Shown here: in pieces, positions 23,456 through 29,518 of the stretch | Layout: each line of letters starts with the position of its first letter | Numbering within the stretch: the first letter of the stretch is position 1 | Source: Clostridia bacterium | GTDB lineage: Bacteria; Bacillota_A; Clostridia; Christensenellales; Aristaeellaceae | Reading direction: 5' to 3' | Assembly (NCBI GenBank): GCA_017938645.1 | Contig: JAGBBE010000142.1 | Span: 1-32,643 of the forward strand | DNA: 32,643 bases | Notes under the pieces: model-generated | What the model saw: the letters and a program-made list of their open reading frames with translations, nothing else | Told to the model about the DNA's origin: nothing | Database searches by the model: none | Made by a program: the position numbers and the translations under genes

Positions 23456-23669
23456 TCCTTTATTTAACCAGATGGGCGGCGGCCAGATGCCCGGTCCGAT
23501 GGGACAGATGCAGCAGATGATGAACGCTTTTCAGCAGTTTAAAGCCAATTTTAAGGGCGATCCACAGCAGGAGGTGCAGCGACTGCTTAATTCCGGGCAG
23601 ATGAGTCAGCAGCAGTACAACCAGCTGCAGCAGATGGCCCAGCAAATGACCCGAATGATGGGTCGATAA
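23448..23669 (+). CDS. Small Gln/Met-rich protein
   Basis: 73 residues from ATG 23448, which lies within the end of the previous gene, with GAGGAGGACATG upstream. About half the residues are Q, M, G or N. It begins NPLFNQMGGGQMPGPMGQMQ and ends QYNQLQQMAQQMTRMMGR, with a central helical unit (FQQFKANFKGDPQQEVQRLL). There is no signal peptide or membrane segment. The composition suggests a flexible, self-associating protein, but the function is unknown. Confidence 0.75.
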   Translation: MPNPLFNQMGGGQMPGPMGQMQQMMNAFQQFKANFKGDPQQEVQRLLNSGQMSQQQYNQLQQMAQQMTRMMGR

Positions 23670-23744
23670 AAACCGTGTACAGCGCCGAGTGCACGCGGCG
23701 TTTACAGTCACCCGATTACCCAACGACAACGAAAAGGAGATGAA

Positions 23745-24470
23745 ATGATGTCTCTGAGTGACAATACGACCATGCTGGTACAGCCGTACTACGGCAACAA
23801 TGGCGGCCTGTTCGGCAACGGCAACAACGATTGGTGGATTCTGCTCCTGTTCCTCTGGGGCGGCTACGGCGGCTATGGCTTTGGCGGCGGATGGGGCGGC
23901 ATGGGCGGCGCCGGCATGCAGGGCATGGCAACCCGCGCGGACATTAACGCCGGCTTCCAGTTCCAGGACCTGCAGAATGGCGTGCGTGGCATCGAGCGCG
24001 GCCTGTGCGACGGATTCTACGCTGTGCAGAGTGCGATCAATGGCATCGGCCATCAGATCAGCGACTGCTGCTGCTCCACCGGCAGGGCCATTGACGGAAT
24101 CAATTACAACATGGCGACCAACTTCTGCAACCTTGGAAACACCTTCCAGAGTGGCATCCGTGACGTGATTGACAATCAGAATGCGAACTATCGCGGCATG
24201 ATGGATTTCATGGTGAATGAAAAGCTCGCGGCGAAGGATGCGACCATCGCCCAGCTCCAGAACAAGGTTGCTCTGGCTGAGCAGTCTGCGCTGTTCGGCG
24301 CGAAGATTGACGCGGCTGTGGCCGAGCTGATCCGCCGCACTGGCAACGATTGCCCGGTCCCGAGCTTCCTGGTCCAGCCGCCTACGCCGGTGAATTTCCC
24401 GGTCAACGGCTGCGGTACGGTGCAGTTCGGCGGCAATTGCGGCGGTTGCGGATTTGGTGCGGCGGCGTAA
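23745..24470 (+). CDS. Gly-rich protein with a hydrophobic segment (unknown)
   Basis: 241 residues with AAAAGGAGATGAA upstream. After a short start (MLVQPYYGNNGGLFGNGNND) comes a hydrophobic stretch WWILLLFLW. A Gly/Tyr/Trp/Met-rich segment (GGYGGYGFGGGWGGMGGAGM) follows, with a helical, partly coiled domain (about 60-185) containing CCC and other paired cysteines. The tail is Cys- and Gly-rich (GNCGGCGFG). The hydrophobic stretch is short for a membrane helix and may instead drive assembly. I have seen this protein type in gut Clostridial phages without an assigned role. Cysteine clusters suggest metal binding or disulfides. Confidence 0.78.
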   Translation: MMSLSDNTTMLVQPYYGNNGGLFGNGNNDWWILLLFLWGGYGGYGFGGGWGGMGGAGMQGMATRADINAGFQFQDLQNGVRGIERGLCDGFYAVQSAINGIGHQISDCCCSTGRAIDGINYNMATNFCNLGNTFQSGIRDVIDNQNANYRGMMDFMVNEKLAAKDATIAQLQNKVALAEQSALFGAKIDAAVAELIRRTGNDCPVPSFLVQPPTPVNFPVNGCGTVQFGGNCGGCGFGAAA

Positions 24471-24517
24471 ACGCGATAAAACGCGATGAAATGCGAATCG
24501 CGTCTGACAAATCAGCT

Positions 24518-24537
24518 TTTTCGTGAGATCACGAAAA
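24518..24537. promoter_or_regulatory. Perfect 9-bp dyad, operator-like
   Basis: TTTTCGTGA and TCACGAAAA separated by two bases. The short centre is too tight for a good RNA hairpin but suits a dimeric DNA-binding protein. It sits in the 24471-24615 gap, 30 bases before a terminator. ACGCGATRAA also occurs twice just upstream. Confidence 0.45.
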
Positions 24538-24568
24538 TGGTCGGCATCCCGCCGATGATGTAAATGAC

Positions 24569-24599
24569 GGCGGCGGGGAAGTATCCTCGCCGCCTTTTT
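24569..24599 (+). terminator. Intrinsic terminator within the cassette
   Basis: GGCGGCG (24569-24575) pairs with CGCCGCC (24588-24594), with an inner GGA/TCC stem, then five T residues. It separates the Gly-rich gene from the β-rich gene, whose own ribosome site follows directly. Confidence 0.85.
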
Positions 24600-24615
24600 G
24601 AAAGGAAGTGTATTG

Positions 24616-25041
24616 ATGGCTGAATTTACTGGCGTGCTGCTTCAGACGGTTGCGGCGAACGCGAATGTACTGTTCACGGAAACCCCGGTGTACAGCAAAA
24701 GCGGTGGCGTGATCCACCGTGAGGGCAGCGGCATTGTGACGCTGCGCGGCTGCGCGAATCAGTGCCGCGCACTGTATAAAATCACGTTCGGCGCGAACGT
24801 GGCGATCCCGGAAGGCGGTACGGTTGCGCCGATCACCATGGCGATTTCCGTCGACGGCGAACCGCTGGCGAGCGCCACAATGATCGAGACGCCGACAGCG
24901 GCGGAAGCGTTTTCTAACGTGTTCTCTGCTGTGCTTGTCGCTGTGCCGCGCGGCTGCTGCGTGACTATCGGTGTGCGTAACATCGGCGACGAGCCGGTGG
25001 ACGTGCAGAACGCTAATCTGATCGTCGAGCGCGTTGCGTGA
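24616..25041 (+). CDS. β-rich, possibly jelly-roll (C1q/BclA-like) protein
   Basis: 141 residues from ATG 24616 with AAAGGAAG upstream. The sequence is a series of β-strands: VLLQTVAANANVLFTETPVY, then GSGIVTLRGCANQCRALYKI, TMAISVDGEPLASATMIETP, and a final strand run from VLVAVPRGCCVTIGVRN to the end. The order and spacing resemble TNF/C1q-like jelly-roll domains (BclA C-terminal type), as found on spores and phage fibres. No collagen-like stalk is present. It may be a surface or virion decoration protein. I recognise the type from other Clostridial phages, but the fold is inferred from strand pattern only. Confidence 0.72.
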   Translation: MAEFTGVLLQTVAANANVLFTETPVYSKSGGVIHREGSGIVTLRGCANQCRALYKITFGANVAIPEGGTVAPITMAISVDGEPLASATMIETPTAAEAFSNVFSAVLVAVPRGCCVTIGVRNIGDEPVDVQNANLIVERVA

Positions 25042-25055
25042 GAAAGGAGAAGAAC

Positions 25056-25487
25056 ATGGAAAAGAAATCTATGAATAACGGCAAAATGGTGCTGTGCAAG
25101 GAAATGGAAGAAATTCTGGACAAAGGCAAAATGACTGCCGGTGATCTGGAAAATCTCCATAAGCTGAGCGACACCTATAAGAATCTGCTTAAGATCGAAA
25201 TGCTGGATGAAGAGGATGAGGGATACAGCGAACGCGGACGCAAGCGCGACAGCATGGGTCGCTATAGCCGGGATGATGGCATAGACTACAGCCGTGGCGG
25301 TCATCGTGGCTGGGAGGCTCAGGGCAGTTATGATTCTGGCAACTCTTATAATCGCGGATACGGCAATTACAGCCGTGAGGACGGCAAGGAACACATGATG
25401 CGCACGTTTGGCGAGCTGATGGAGGGCGCGAACACTGAGCAGCGCCGGATCATTCAGCGCGCGATGGACGAGCTGCGCAAAGCATGA
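25056..25487 (+). CDS. Hypothetical protein with Arg/Tyr/Gly-rich disordered centre
   Basis: 143 residues from ATG 25056 with AAAGGAGAAGAAC upstream. A helical N-terminal part (LCKEMEEILDKGKMTAGDLE) and a helical C-terminal part (MMRTFGELMEGANTEQRRII) flank about 60 residues rich in R, G, Y, S and D (GRYSRDDGIDYSRGGHRGWE and SYNRGYGNYSRE). The RG/YG-type centre is typical of disordered, nucleic-acid-binding or condensate-forming segments. The flanking helices recur in related phage proteins I have seen near lysis genes. Its function is unknown. Confidence 0.75.
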   Translation: MEKKSMNNGKMVLCKEMEEILDKGKMTAGDLENLHKLSDTYKNLLKIEMLDEEDEGYSERGRKRDSMGRYSRDDGIDYSRGGHRGWEAQGSYDSGNSYNRGYGNYSREDGKEHMMRTFGELMEGANTEQRRIIQRAMDELRKA

Positions 25488-25505
25488 TGAAAGGGGCGGC
25501 AGCGA

Positions 25506-25853
25506 GTGATTGATCTGCGAGAGATACGCGAGACGATAGACGAAATCAAGCGGCACGGCACGACGGTCGGTCAAGCTGAAAAACTGGCGCTCCTGTATAT
25601 CGCAGCGGATCACATGGAGAGGGAAGAGGCCGAAAGGCAGAACCCGGAGAATGTGGAGCGCGGATATTCGCAAGCTGCCGCACCTGAGCCTCAAGTGGTG
25701 AGCGTTGAGCACAGAAGCGACTTTCTTGTAGCATGCGATGGTGTGCCAGTAGAAAAGATTCTGGACGTGATCGATGAGCACATGGAGGCGATCAGGGTTC
25801 TGTATCCGAAAGAATATGATGCGATTGTTCAGAAGATGAGCGAAATACAATAA
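25506..25853 (+). CDS. Hypothetical helical protein
   Basis: 115 residues from a GTG at 25506 with AAAGGGGCGG upstream. It has three parts: an N-terminal helical pair (REIRETIDEIKRHGT and GQAEKLALLYIAADHM), a Pro/Glu-rich linker (about 42-65), and a C-terminal helical pair (LDVIDEHMEAIRVLYPKEYD). No family is recognised. The cassette ends here and the attachment region starts immediately after the stop. Confidence 0.68.
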   Translation: MIDLREIRETIDEIKRHGTTVGQAEKLALLYIAADHMEREEAERQNPENVERGYSQAAAPEPQVVSVEHRSDFLVACDGVPVEKILDVIDEHMEAIRVLYPKEYDAIVQKMSEIQ

Positions 25854-25865
25854 CCCACAAAAGAA

Positions 25866-25882
25866 AACCCACGTTTAACCCG
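25866..25882. repeat. Likely integrase arm site, left copy
   Basis: AACCCACGTTTAACCCG; a near-identical copy (one mismatch) lies on the other side of the attachment core at 26063-26079. A partial copy, AACCCAC, also occurs at 25852-25858. Paired direct repeats flanking a core are typical arm-type integrase sites. Confidence 0.6.
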
Positions 25883-25983
25883 GAAACAACTTGCGTAAAA
25901 TTAGATGATGTCAAATTTATACAAGAAAGCGGCGAATAATCGATGGGCGAGGTTGTAAAAATTCAACGGAAACAAAGAAATTA

Positions 25984-26011
25984 AGGGGTTCGATTCCCCT
26001 CACCTCCACCA
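25984..26011 (+). other. Attachment-site core: 3' end of a tRNA or tmRNA gene
   Basis: AGGGG-TTCGATT-CCCCT forms a perfect T-arm (25984-26000), followed by acceptor strand CACCTCC, discriminator A and encoded CCA (26009-26011). No D-arm, anticodon arm or 5' acceptor strand precedes it, so it is only the 3' fragment that a phage carries in attP. The CTCCACCA end fits tmRNA (ssrA), a frequent integration target, but a tRNA is not excluded. The rest of 25854-26107 holds arm-like repeats and a terminator, and no gene. Confidence 0.85.
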
Positions 26012-26014
26012 CAA

Positions 26015-26043
26015 AAATCCCTTGTATTTACAAGGGATTTTTT
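26015..26043. terminator. Bidirectional terminator at attachment site
   Basis: AAATCCCTTGT (26015-26025) pairs with ACAAGGGATTT (26030-26040) around ATTT, an 11-base perfect stem with A-run before and T-run after. It can end the rightward late transcript and the leftward integrase transcript. It may be the natural terminator of the tRNA/tmRNA gene carried along with the core. Confidence 0.85.
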
Positions 26044-26062
26044 ATGTGTAAATTTTGAAAAC

Positions 26063-26079
26063 AACCCACTTTTAACCCG
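26063..26079. repeat. Likely integrase arm site, right copy
   Basis: AACCCACTTTTAACCCG, matching the left copy at 25866-25882 at 16 of 17 positions, in the same orientation. The core lies between them. Confidence 0.6.
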
Positions 26080-26107
26080 ATTTTTTTAGTTGAGGGGTAA
26101 ATATACA

Positions 26108-27223
26108 TTATCCAGCGGTCTGGGTCATGGAAGAGAATACGCCATCCACAATGGCAGCGGCGCGCTTGAGGTCGTCGCCGTATTCGTGGCCATAGATGCC
26201 GATTGTATCCGTATCCTCGCTGTGGCCGACTACAGACTGCAAGAGAGCCAGCGGCATTTCGCGCTTGACGGCAGAGATGAACGTGTGGCGCAGCTCATGC
26301 AGGGAGCAGGGTATGCCCAGCTGCTTGGCGTAGTGTTCGTGCCATTCCTTGTAGAGCGTGTTCGTGTCCAGTTCCTCGCCATCAGGGCCACAGAACAGCC
26401 AGGGCGAGATAAGACCGGCATCGCGCTTCATGCGCTTTTGCTGCTCGATGATCTGCGTGGAGATTTCAGAGAGGCCGATGCGGCGCTGCGCATTTTCCGA
26501 TTTTCCATCCGTAATCTCACCGAGTCGGTTGATGCTCCGCCGGATCGTGAGTACGCCTGCGGAGATATCTTCTTCCCGGATGCCAGCACACTCGCCGCGG
26601 CGTAGGCCGTTGACGATGATGAAGCGGAAGGCGTGCACATACCACTCGGGACGCGGCTTCCTGTACTTGACGACGGTATCGGTGGCGAAGACGCGCTTGA
26701 TATCCTCAGGCTGGGCGACGCGCTTTTTCTTCTTCTTGGGAGCATCCCGGGGTATATCCACCTCGACGTCGCCGCACATGTATTCCTGCTTGCGCGCCCA
26801 TTTGACGAATGTGCGCATCATGCCGCGAGCGTTGATCATGGTCTTTTCCGAAAGGGACTTCCCGCTCTTCGCGGTAGTCATATAGTCGATAACCTTCTGC
26901 CAGTCGCGCGGCTTGAGGGTGGAGAGCTTGCGCTTGCTGAGCACTTTCTTGACGTAGAGACGGCCGATCTTTTCGGCATCCTTTGCGTCCTCAGTGCCGC
27001 AAGTCTTCTCCTTATGCTGCACGAACAGATCCCAGACGACGGCCAGTTTTGCATCCTTGGTCGCTCCGGCGTCGCACCACTTATTTGCCTTCGCTTCGCA
27101 TTCGCGGTATCCGGCAGGGCCGGGGATGGACGAGGTAAACGTCTTGCGCTCGCCGTTGATGGTCTCTTTGACCTGCCATCGGTTGTATTTCTCAAGCCAG
27201 ACAGGATGATTCTTAATGGGCAT
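26108..27223 (-). CDS. int: Tyrosine-type site-specific integrase
   Basis: 371 residues, normal for the family. The N-terminal arm-binding domain is about 1-65, and a SAM-like core-binding domain is about 65-160 followed by a basic stretch (PKKKKKR). The catalytic domain has Arg208 (NGLRRGE), H309-x-x-R312 in LHELRH, His334 in VVGHSEDTD and the nucleophile Tyr344 in IGIYGHE. It recombines attP with the host tRNA/tmRNA locus. RBS AAAGGAGTG is on the minus strand before ATG 27223. It lies directly beside the attachment core, as usual. All catalytic residues are present. Confidence 0.96.
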   Translation of the reverse strand: MPIKNHPVWLEKYNRWQVKETINGERKTFTSSIPGPAGYRECEAKANKWCDAGATKDAKLAVVWDLFVQHKEKTCGTEDAKDAEKIGRLYVKKVLSKRKLSTLKPRDWQKVIDYMTTAKSGKSLSEKTMINARGMMRTFVKWARKQEYMCGDVEVDIPRDAPKKKKKRVAQPEDIKRVFATDTVVKYRKPRPEWYVHAFRFIIVNGLRRGECAGIREEDISAGVLTIRRSINRLGEITDGKSENAQRRIGLSEISTQIIEQQKRMKRDAGLISPWLFCGPDGEELDTNTLYKEWHEHYAKQLGIPCSLHELRHTFISAVKREMPLALLQSVVGHSEDTDTIGIYGHEYGDDLKRAAAIVDGVFSSMTQTAG

Positions 27224-27234
27224 GGTATCACTCC

Positions 27235-27264
27235 TTTACAAAAAGGACCGGCCCGTGATATAAT
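27235..27264 (+). promoter_or_regulatory. Strong rightward promoter facing away from integrase
   Basis: TTTACA (27235-27240), an 18-base spacer, then extended -10 TGATATAAT (27256-27264). It overlaps the integrase ribosome site region but reads in the opposite direction. The only thing downstream within 80 bases is a terminator, suggesting a short RNA. Confidence 0.65.
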
Positions 27265-27270
27265 CATGTG

Positions 27271-27339
27271 GCAGGTCCATGTGGTCAGCGTGGGTGCTGT
27301 GCAGCCCGTTTCTCCCGGCACGGAGAGGCGGGCGTTTTT
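27271..27339 (+). ncRNA. Candidate short RNA, ending in a terminator
   Basis: From the expected start near 27271, the transcript would end at a hairpin with two stems: GCCCG (27304-27308) with CGGGC (27329-27333), and TCTCC (27311-27315) with GGAGA (27322-27326). These are followed by G and five T residues (27335-27339). The product is about 70 nt, with no ribosome site and no convincing ORF. It could be antisense-acting or a leader relic; no target is known. It lies between the two leftward genes int and 27342-28103. Confidence 0.45.
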
Positions 27340-27341
27340 AT

Positions 27342-28103
27342 TTAGTCGCGGAGGAGAGGATGAATTCCGAAAGTGCCGTAGTTAGAGGCAAGAGCGGAAA
27401 GCATATCGCTATTCATATTCTCCCATTTAATCTGCGAAAGGTCTTCCTCTTTCAATCGGATCTCCATCGCATTGCCGTCAAACTCTTTTCCATAATTATC
27501 CAGATATGTTGTGCGGCCGACAATGTAACAAGAGCCGTACTCGACAAGCCCATCATTTCCGAGTTCAGAAACGCGCTTGAACATATTCTTTGCATCGCCC
27601 ATGAACAACAGGCGGCGAGAACTATTGGAGAAACCATCGGGCATGTTGCACCAGATGACGATCATATCCTTCTGATTATCGACTTCCTGCCAGGTGACAG
27701 AAATCAAATCATCGCGATAGACTTCCTGAGCAGCGCGAAGAACCCAATCTTCACGGGTGGCCGGTTCTGCCGTGGGCGCAGCGGTCGGAATGGCGGTCGG
27801 GGCAACAGTAGGAGAAGAGGTTTCCTCAACTGTATTGGACACAACGGGAGGCGGTGCGATATCGGGGGACGTCGCCTGGGGCTGCGCATCATCATCCAGA
27901 AGGCTGACGATGAAAACGAAGAGGATGAACGTGACGGAAAGTTTGAAGAGAACGGAAATCAAGCGGGCGAAACAGCCCTTTTTCTTTTTAGGCGGATCAT
28001 ATTGTACCGGCTCATCAGGCCAGTCATCGTCCTGGCGGTTTTTCCTGCCGCCAAATGCCTTTCCGATCAGAAAGGCAATAATCACAATGATGAGAAGTTC
28101 CAT
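27342..28103 (-). CDS. Membrane-anchored protein with extracytoplasmic domain
   Basis: 253 residues, RBS GGAGGG before ATG 28103, only three bases after the HTH-membrane gene, so the two form an operon. It has a hydrophobic start (ELLIIVIIAFLIGKAF), a basic cytoplasmic loop (PPKKKKGCFAR), a second helix (LISVLFKLSVTFILFVFIVS, about 48-68), a Pro/Thr-rich linker (about 73-118) and a β-containing C-terminal domain (118-253). The basic loop puts the C-terminal domain outside. No family is recognised. Membrane proteins of this kind in lysogeny modules are often morons for superinfection exclusion or host alteration; here that is only inferred. Confidence 0.8.
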   Translation of the reverse strand: MELLIIVIIAFLIGKAFGGRKNRQDDDWPDEPVQYDPPKKKKGCFARLISVLFKLSVTFILFVFIVSLLDDDAQPQATSPDIAPPPVVSNTVEETSSPTVAPTAIPTAAPTAEPATREDWVLRAAQEVYRDDLISVTWQEVDNQKDMIVIWCNMPDGFSNSSRRLLFMGDAKNMFKRVSELGNDGLVEYGSCYIVGRTTYLDNYGKEFDGNAMEIRLKEEDLSQIKWENMNSDMLSALASNYGTFGIHPLLRD

Positions 28104-28106
28104 ATC

Positions 28107-29006
28107 TCATCCCTCCAATTTCTCTTTTTTCTTTGGCCTGTTCAGGAACAGAACCAGCAACCGCGAACCGGCGATGGCAACCAGAATGACGCTCAGAGCG
28201 AGAACAACCGGCCCCATGGAATAGTTTTCCGTGTGCAGGCCGCGTGTCAGATCCTTCATGTCGAAGGTGGTATAGGCGAAGATGGCGTATGAGCCGAAGA
28301 ATATGCTGGTCAGCGCGAGCAGGATGCAGGAAGCAGAAAGGTTGCGCACGCTGGACTTGAGGTATTCGCGCGACGAGCCGTAGCGCTCGCGCAGTTCGCT
28401 GCCGTGCTTTCCTTCGGACTCCATCATCTGTGCGAGATGCTCCCGGGCGTCGGCGAGGCGTGCCTCATAATGCTGCTCGGTCATGCGCACGCGATGATCG
28501 CAGAATTCTTTGGTCATGGCGATTTCGCGGGCACAGATTTCTTTCACGCGGTCGACCTCTTCATTGCATTGGCGAAGCACCTTCGCGTTGAGTTCCGCTG
28601 CGCGCTGGCGCTCTTCTGCTATGCGCTTGTCGGCATGCTGGAGGATCTCGCTCTGCTGAGCGCCCATGCGCTCGGCCTGCTGATCGAGCAGCGCCATGGA
28701 ACCGGCCTTGATGACATCGGCAATCTGGTCGATCAGCTCAGCGTCCTTGGCCCTGGCCTTGAGGAGCGCTTCCGCCGCGGCTGTCTCATCGACCTGCTTG
28801 CGGATATTGTAGAGCACCTCCGGGCCGTCGCCCCAGACGGCGAAGATGCGCAGAACCTGATCCTCGTTCGGTTTGTCGACCTTGCCCGTCCGATAATTGG
28901 ACAGAGTGGACTCGGGCACCTTGGATTCAGAGGAGACATACTTCGCGCTGAGGTTTCGCGCGGCCATATTCTGGTTGATGTGGGTAGCGATGGCAGATCC
29001 GTACAC
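28107..29006 (-). CDS. HTH protein with coiled coil and two C-terminal membrane helices
   Basis: 299 residues from a GTG at 29006 with AAGGAGGT seven bases upstream; the open frame extends further but has no such site. Residues 1-65 resemble an XRE-type helix-turn-helix (IATHINQNMAARNLSAKYVS, then VPESTLSNYRTGKVDKPNED). Residues 75-215 are a long coiled coil rich in E, R, A and Q. Two hydrophobic helices follow near the end (ASCILLALTSIFFGSYAIFA and GPVVLALSVILVAIAGSRLL), with a basic C-terminus (NRPKKKEK). It looks like a membrane-tethered DNA-binding protein. Coupling to the next membrane gene suggests a shared pathway. Function unknown. Confidence 0.82.
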   Translation of the reverse strand: MYGSAIATHINQNMAARNLSAKYVSSESKVPESTLSNYRTGKVDKPNEDQVLRIFAVWGDGPEVLYNIRKQVDETAAAEALLKARAKDAELIDQIADVIKAGSMALLDQQAERMGAQQSEILQHADKRIAEERQRAAELNAKVLRQCNEEVDRVKEICAREIAMTKEFCDHRVRMTEQHYEARLADAREHLAQMMESEGKHGSELRERYGSSREYLKSSVRNLSASCILLALTSIFFGSYAIFAYTTFDMKDLTRGLHTENYSMGPVVLALSVILVAIAGSRLLVLFLNRPKKKEKLEG

Positions 29007-29058
29007 GGCAGGACCTCCTTCAATATGGATTTGGGGGAAATTCGAACGATTCAGAAAA

Positions 29059-29076
29059 TTCGGGCAAAATCCCGAA
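29059..29076. promoter_or_regulatory. Dyad in the divergent 29006/29153 intergenic region
   Basis: TTCGGG and CCCGAA are separated by six bases (CAAAAT). It lies 13 bases before the -35 of the rightward promoter and about 55 bases before the leftward GTG. It could be an operator for a dimeric repressor such as the HTH-membrane protein. I see no clear leftward promoter for that gene. Confidence 0.45.
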
Positions 29077-29088
29077 GGCAGCCCATCG

Positions 29089-29117
29089 TTGACTGAACCG
29101 GTTTCTGATTGGATAAT
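29089..29117 (+). promoter_or_regulatory. Rightward promoter for two small genes
   Basis: TTGACT (29089-29094), a 17-base spacer and GATAAT (29112-29117). Each hexamer differs from consensus at one position. It is well placed to drive 29153-29347 and 29364-29471, which end in a terminator. Confidence 0.7.
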
Positions 29118-29152
29118 GGAATCACAAAAAGCGAAAGCGAGGGAGCGAGTGC

Positions 29153-29347
29153 ATGACCAACACCAGGAGACCGAACATCCAGCAGCACAGCGCGCGGCCC
29201 GCCCCGATGACCGCCGCGCCGGACACACAGACAGAAGACGACGAAGGAAAGATGGAATACATCGACTTCATTAACAAGCTCATGCACCGCATGCAGATGG
29301 ACAGCATCAAGAGGATGCTGGAATGTGCGCTGACCGAAGTGAAATGA
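29153..29347 (+). CDS. Small hypothetical protein in lysogeny module
   Basis: 64 residues from ATG 29153 with GAGGGAGCGAG upstream and a good promoter before it. The first half is Arg/Pro/Gln-rich and probably unfolded (RRPNIQQHSARPAPMTAAPD). The second half is one amphipathic helix (MEYIDFINKLMHRMQMDSIK). No family is recognised. It and the next small gene are expressed opposite to the repressor and the membrane operon, so they may be lysogeny-expressed or regulatory. Confidence 0.65.
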   Translation: MTNTRRPNIQQHSARPAPMTAAPDTQTEDDEGKMEYIDFINKLMHRMQMDSIKRMLECALTEVK

Positions 29348-29363
29348 CTGCTGGAGGGATACC

Positions 29364-29471
29364 ATGAATTACAGAGAAATGATCGTGTCGCTGCTGGATA
29401 AAATCCACGATGAGAAGATCCTGCGCCGGGTCTGGCTGATCCTCGACCGGGCGTATAATCAGGGGAAATAA
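29364..29471 (+). CDS. Short conserved-type Clostridial phage protein (35 residues)
   Basis: 35 residues, MNYREMIVSLLDKIHDEK then a helical second half (RRVWLILDRAYNQ), with GGAGGGATACC upstream. It is too short for most gene finders. I recall very similar proteins of this length beside XRE repressors in Clostridial prophages (NYxEMVxxLLDKI...ILxRVxxxL). Their function is unknown; two amphipathic helices suggest a protein-binding peptide, for example a modulator of the neighbouring repressor. A strong terminator follows. Confidence 0.72.
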   Translation: MNYREMIVSLLDKIHDEKILRRVWLILDRAYNQGK

Positions 29472-29483
29472 AGGAAGATACAC

Positions 29484-29518
29484 AAAAAGCCGGAGACAAT
29501 GCTCTCCGGCTTATTTTT
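29484..29518. terminator. Bidirectional terminator between convergent genes
   Basis: AGCCGGAGA (29488-29496) pairs with TCTCCGGCT (29503-29511), with an A-run before and T-run after. It serves the rightward small genes and the leftward repressor, whose stop codon overlaps its edge. Confidence 0.88.

Noticed and set aside
25854..26011. A complete tRNA or tmRNA gene at the attachment site
   Set aside because: Only the T-arm, acceptor 3' strand and CCA are present; there is no D-arm, anticodon or 5' acceptor strand upstream.
1609..27267. Identical 13-mer GTGATATAATCAT at 1609-1621 and 27255-27267
   Set aside because: Both are extended -10 promoters, and a 13-base match is expected by chance several times in 32 kb, so it is not evidence of a shared specific regulator.
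27279..28292. Rightward open frame antisense to the membrane operon
   Set aside because: The leftward genes have ribosome sites, membrane helices and coupling; the antisense frame has none, and the rightward promoter at 27235 is closed off by a terminator.
28107..29228. Longer start at 29228 for the HTH-membrane protein
   Set aside because: The extra 74 residues are Cys/Arg/Ser-rich shadow sequence over the promoter and start of the divergent small gene; GTG 29006 has AAGGAGGT.
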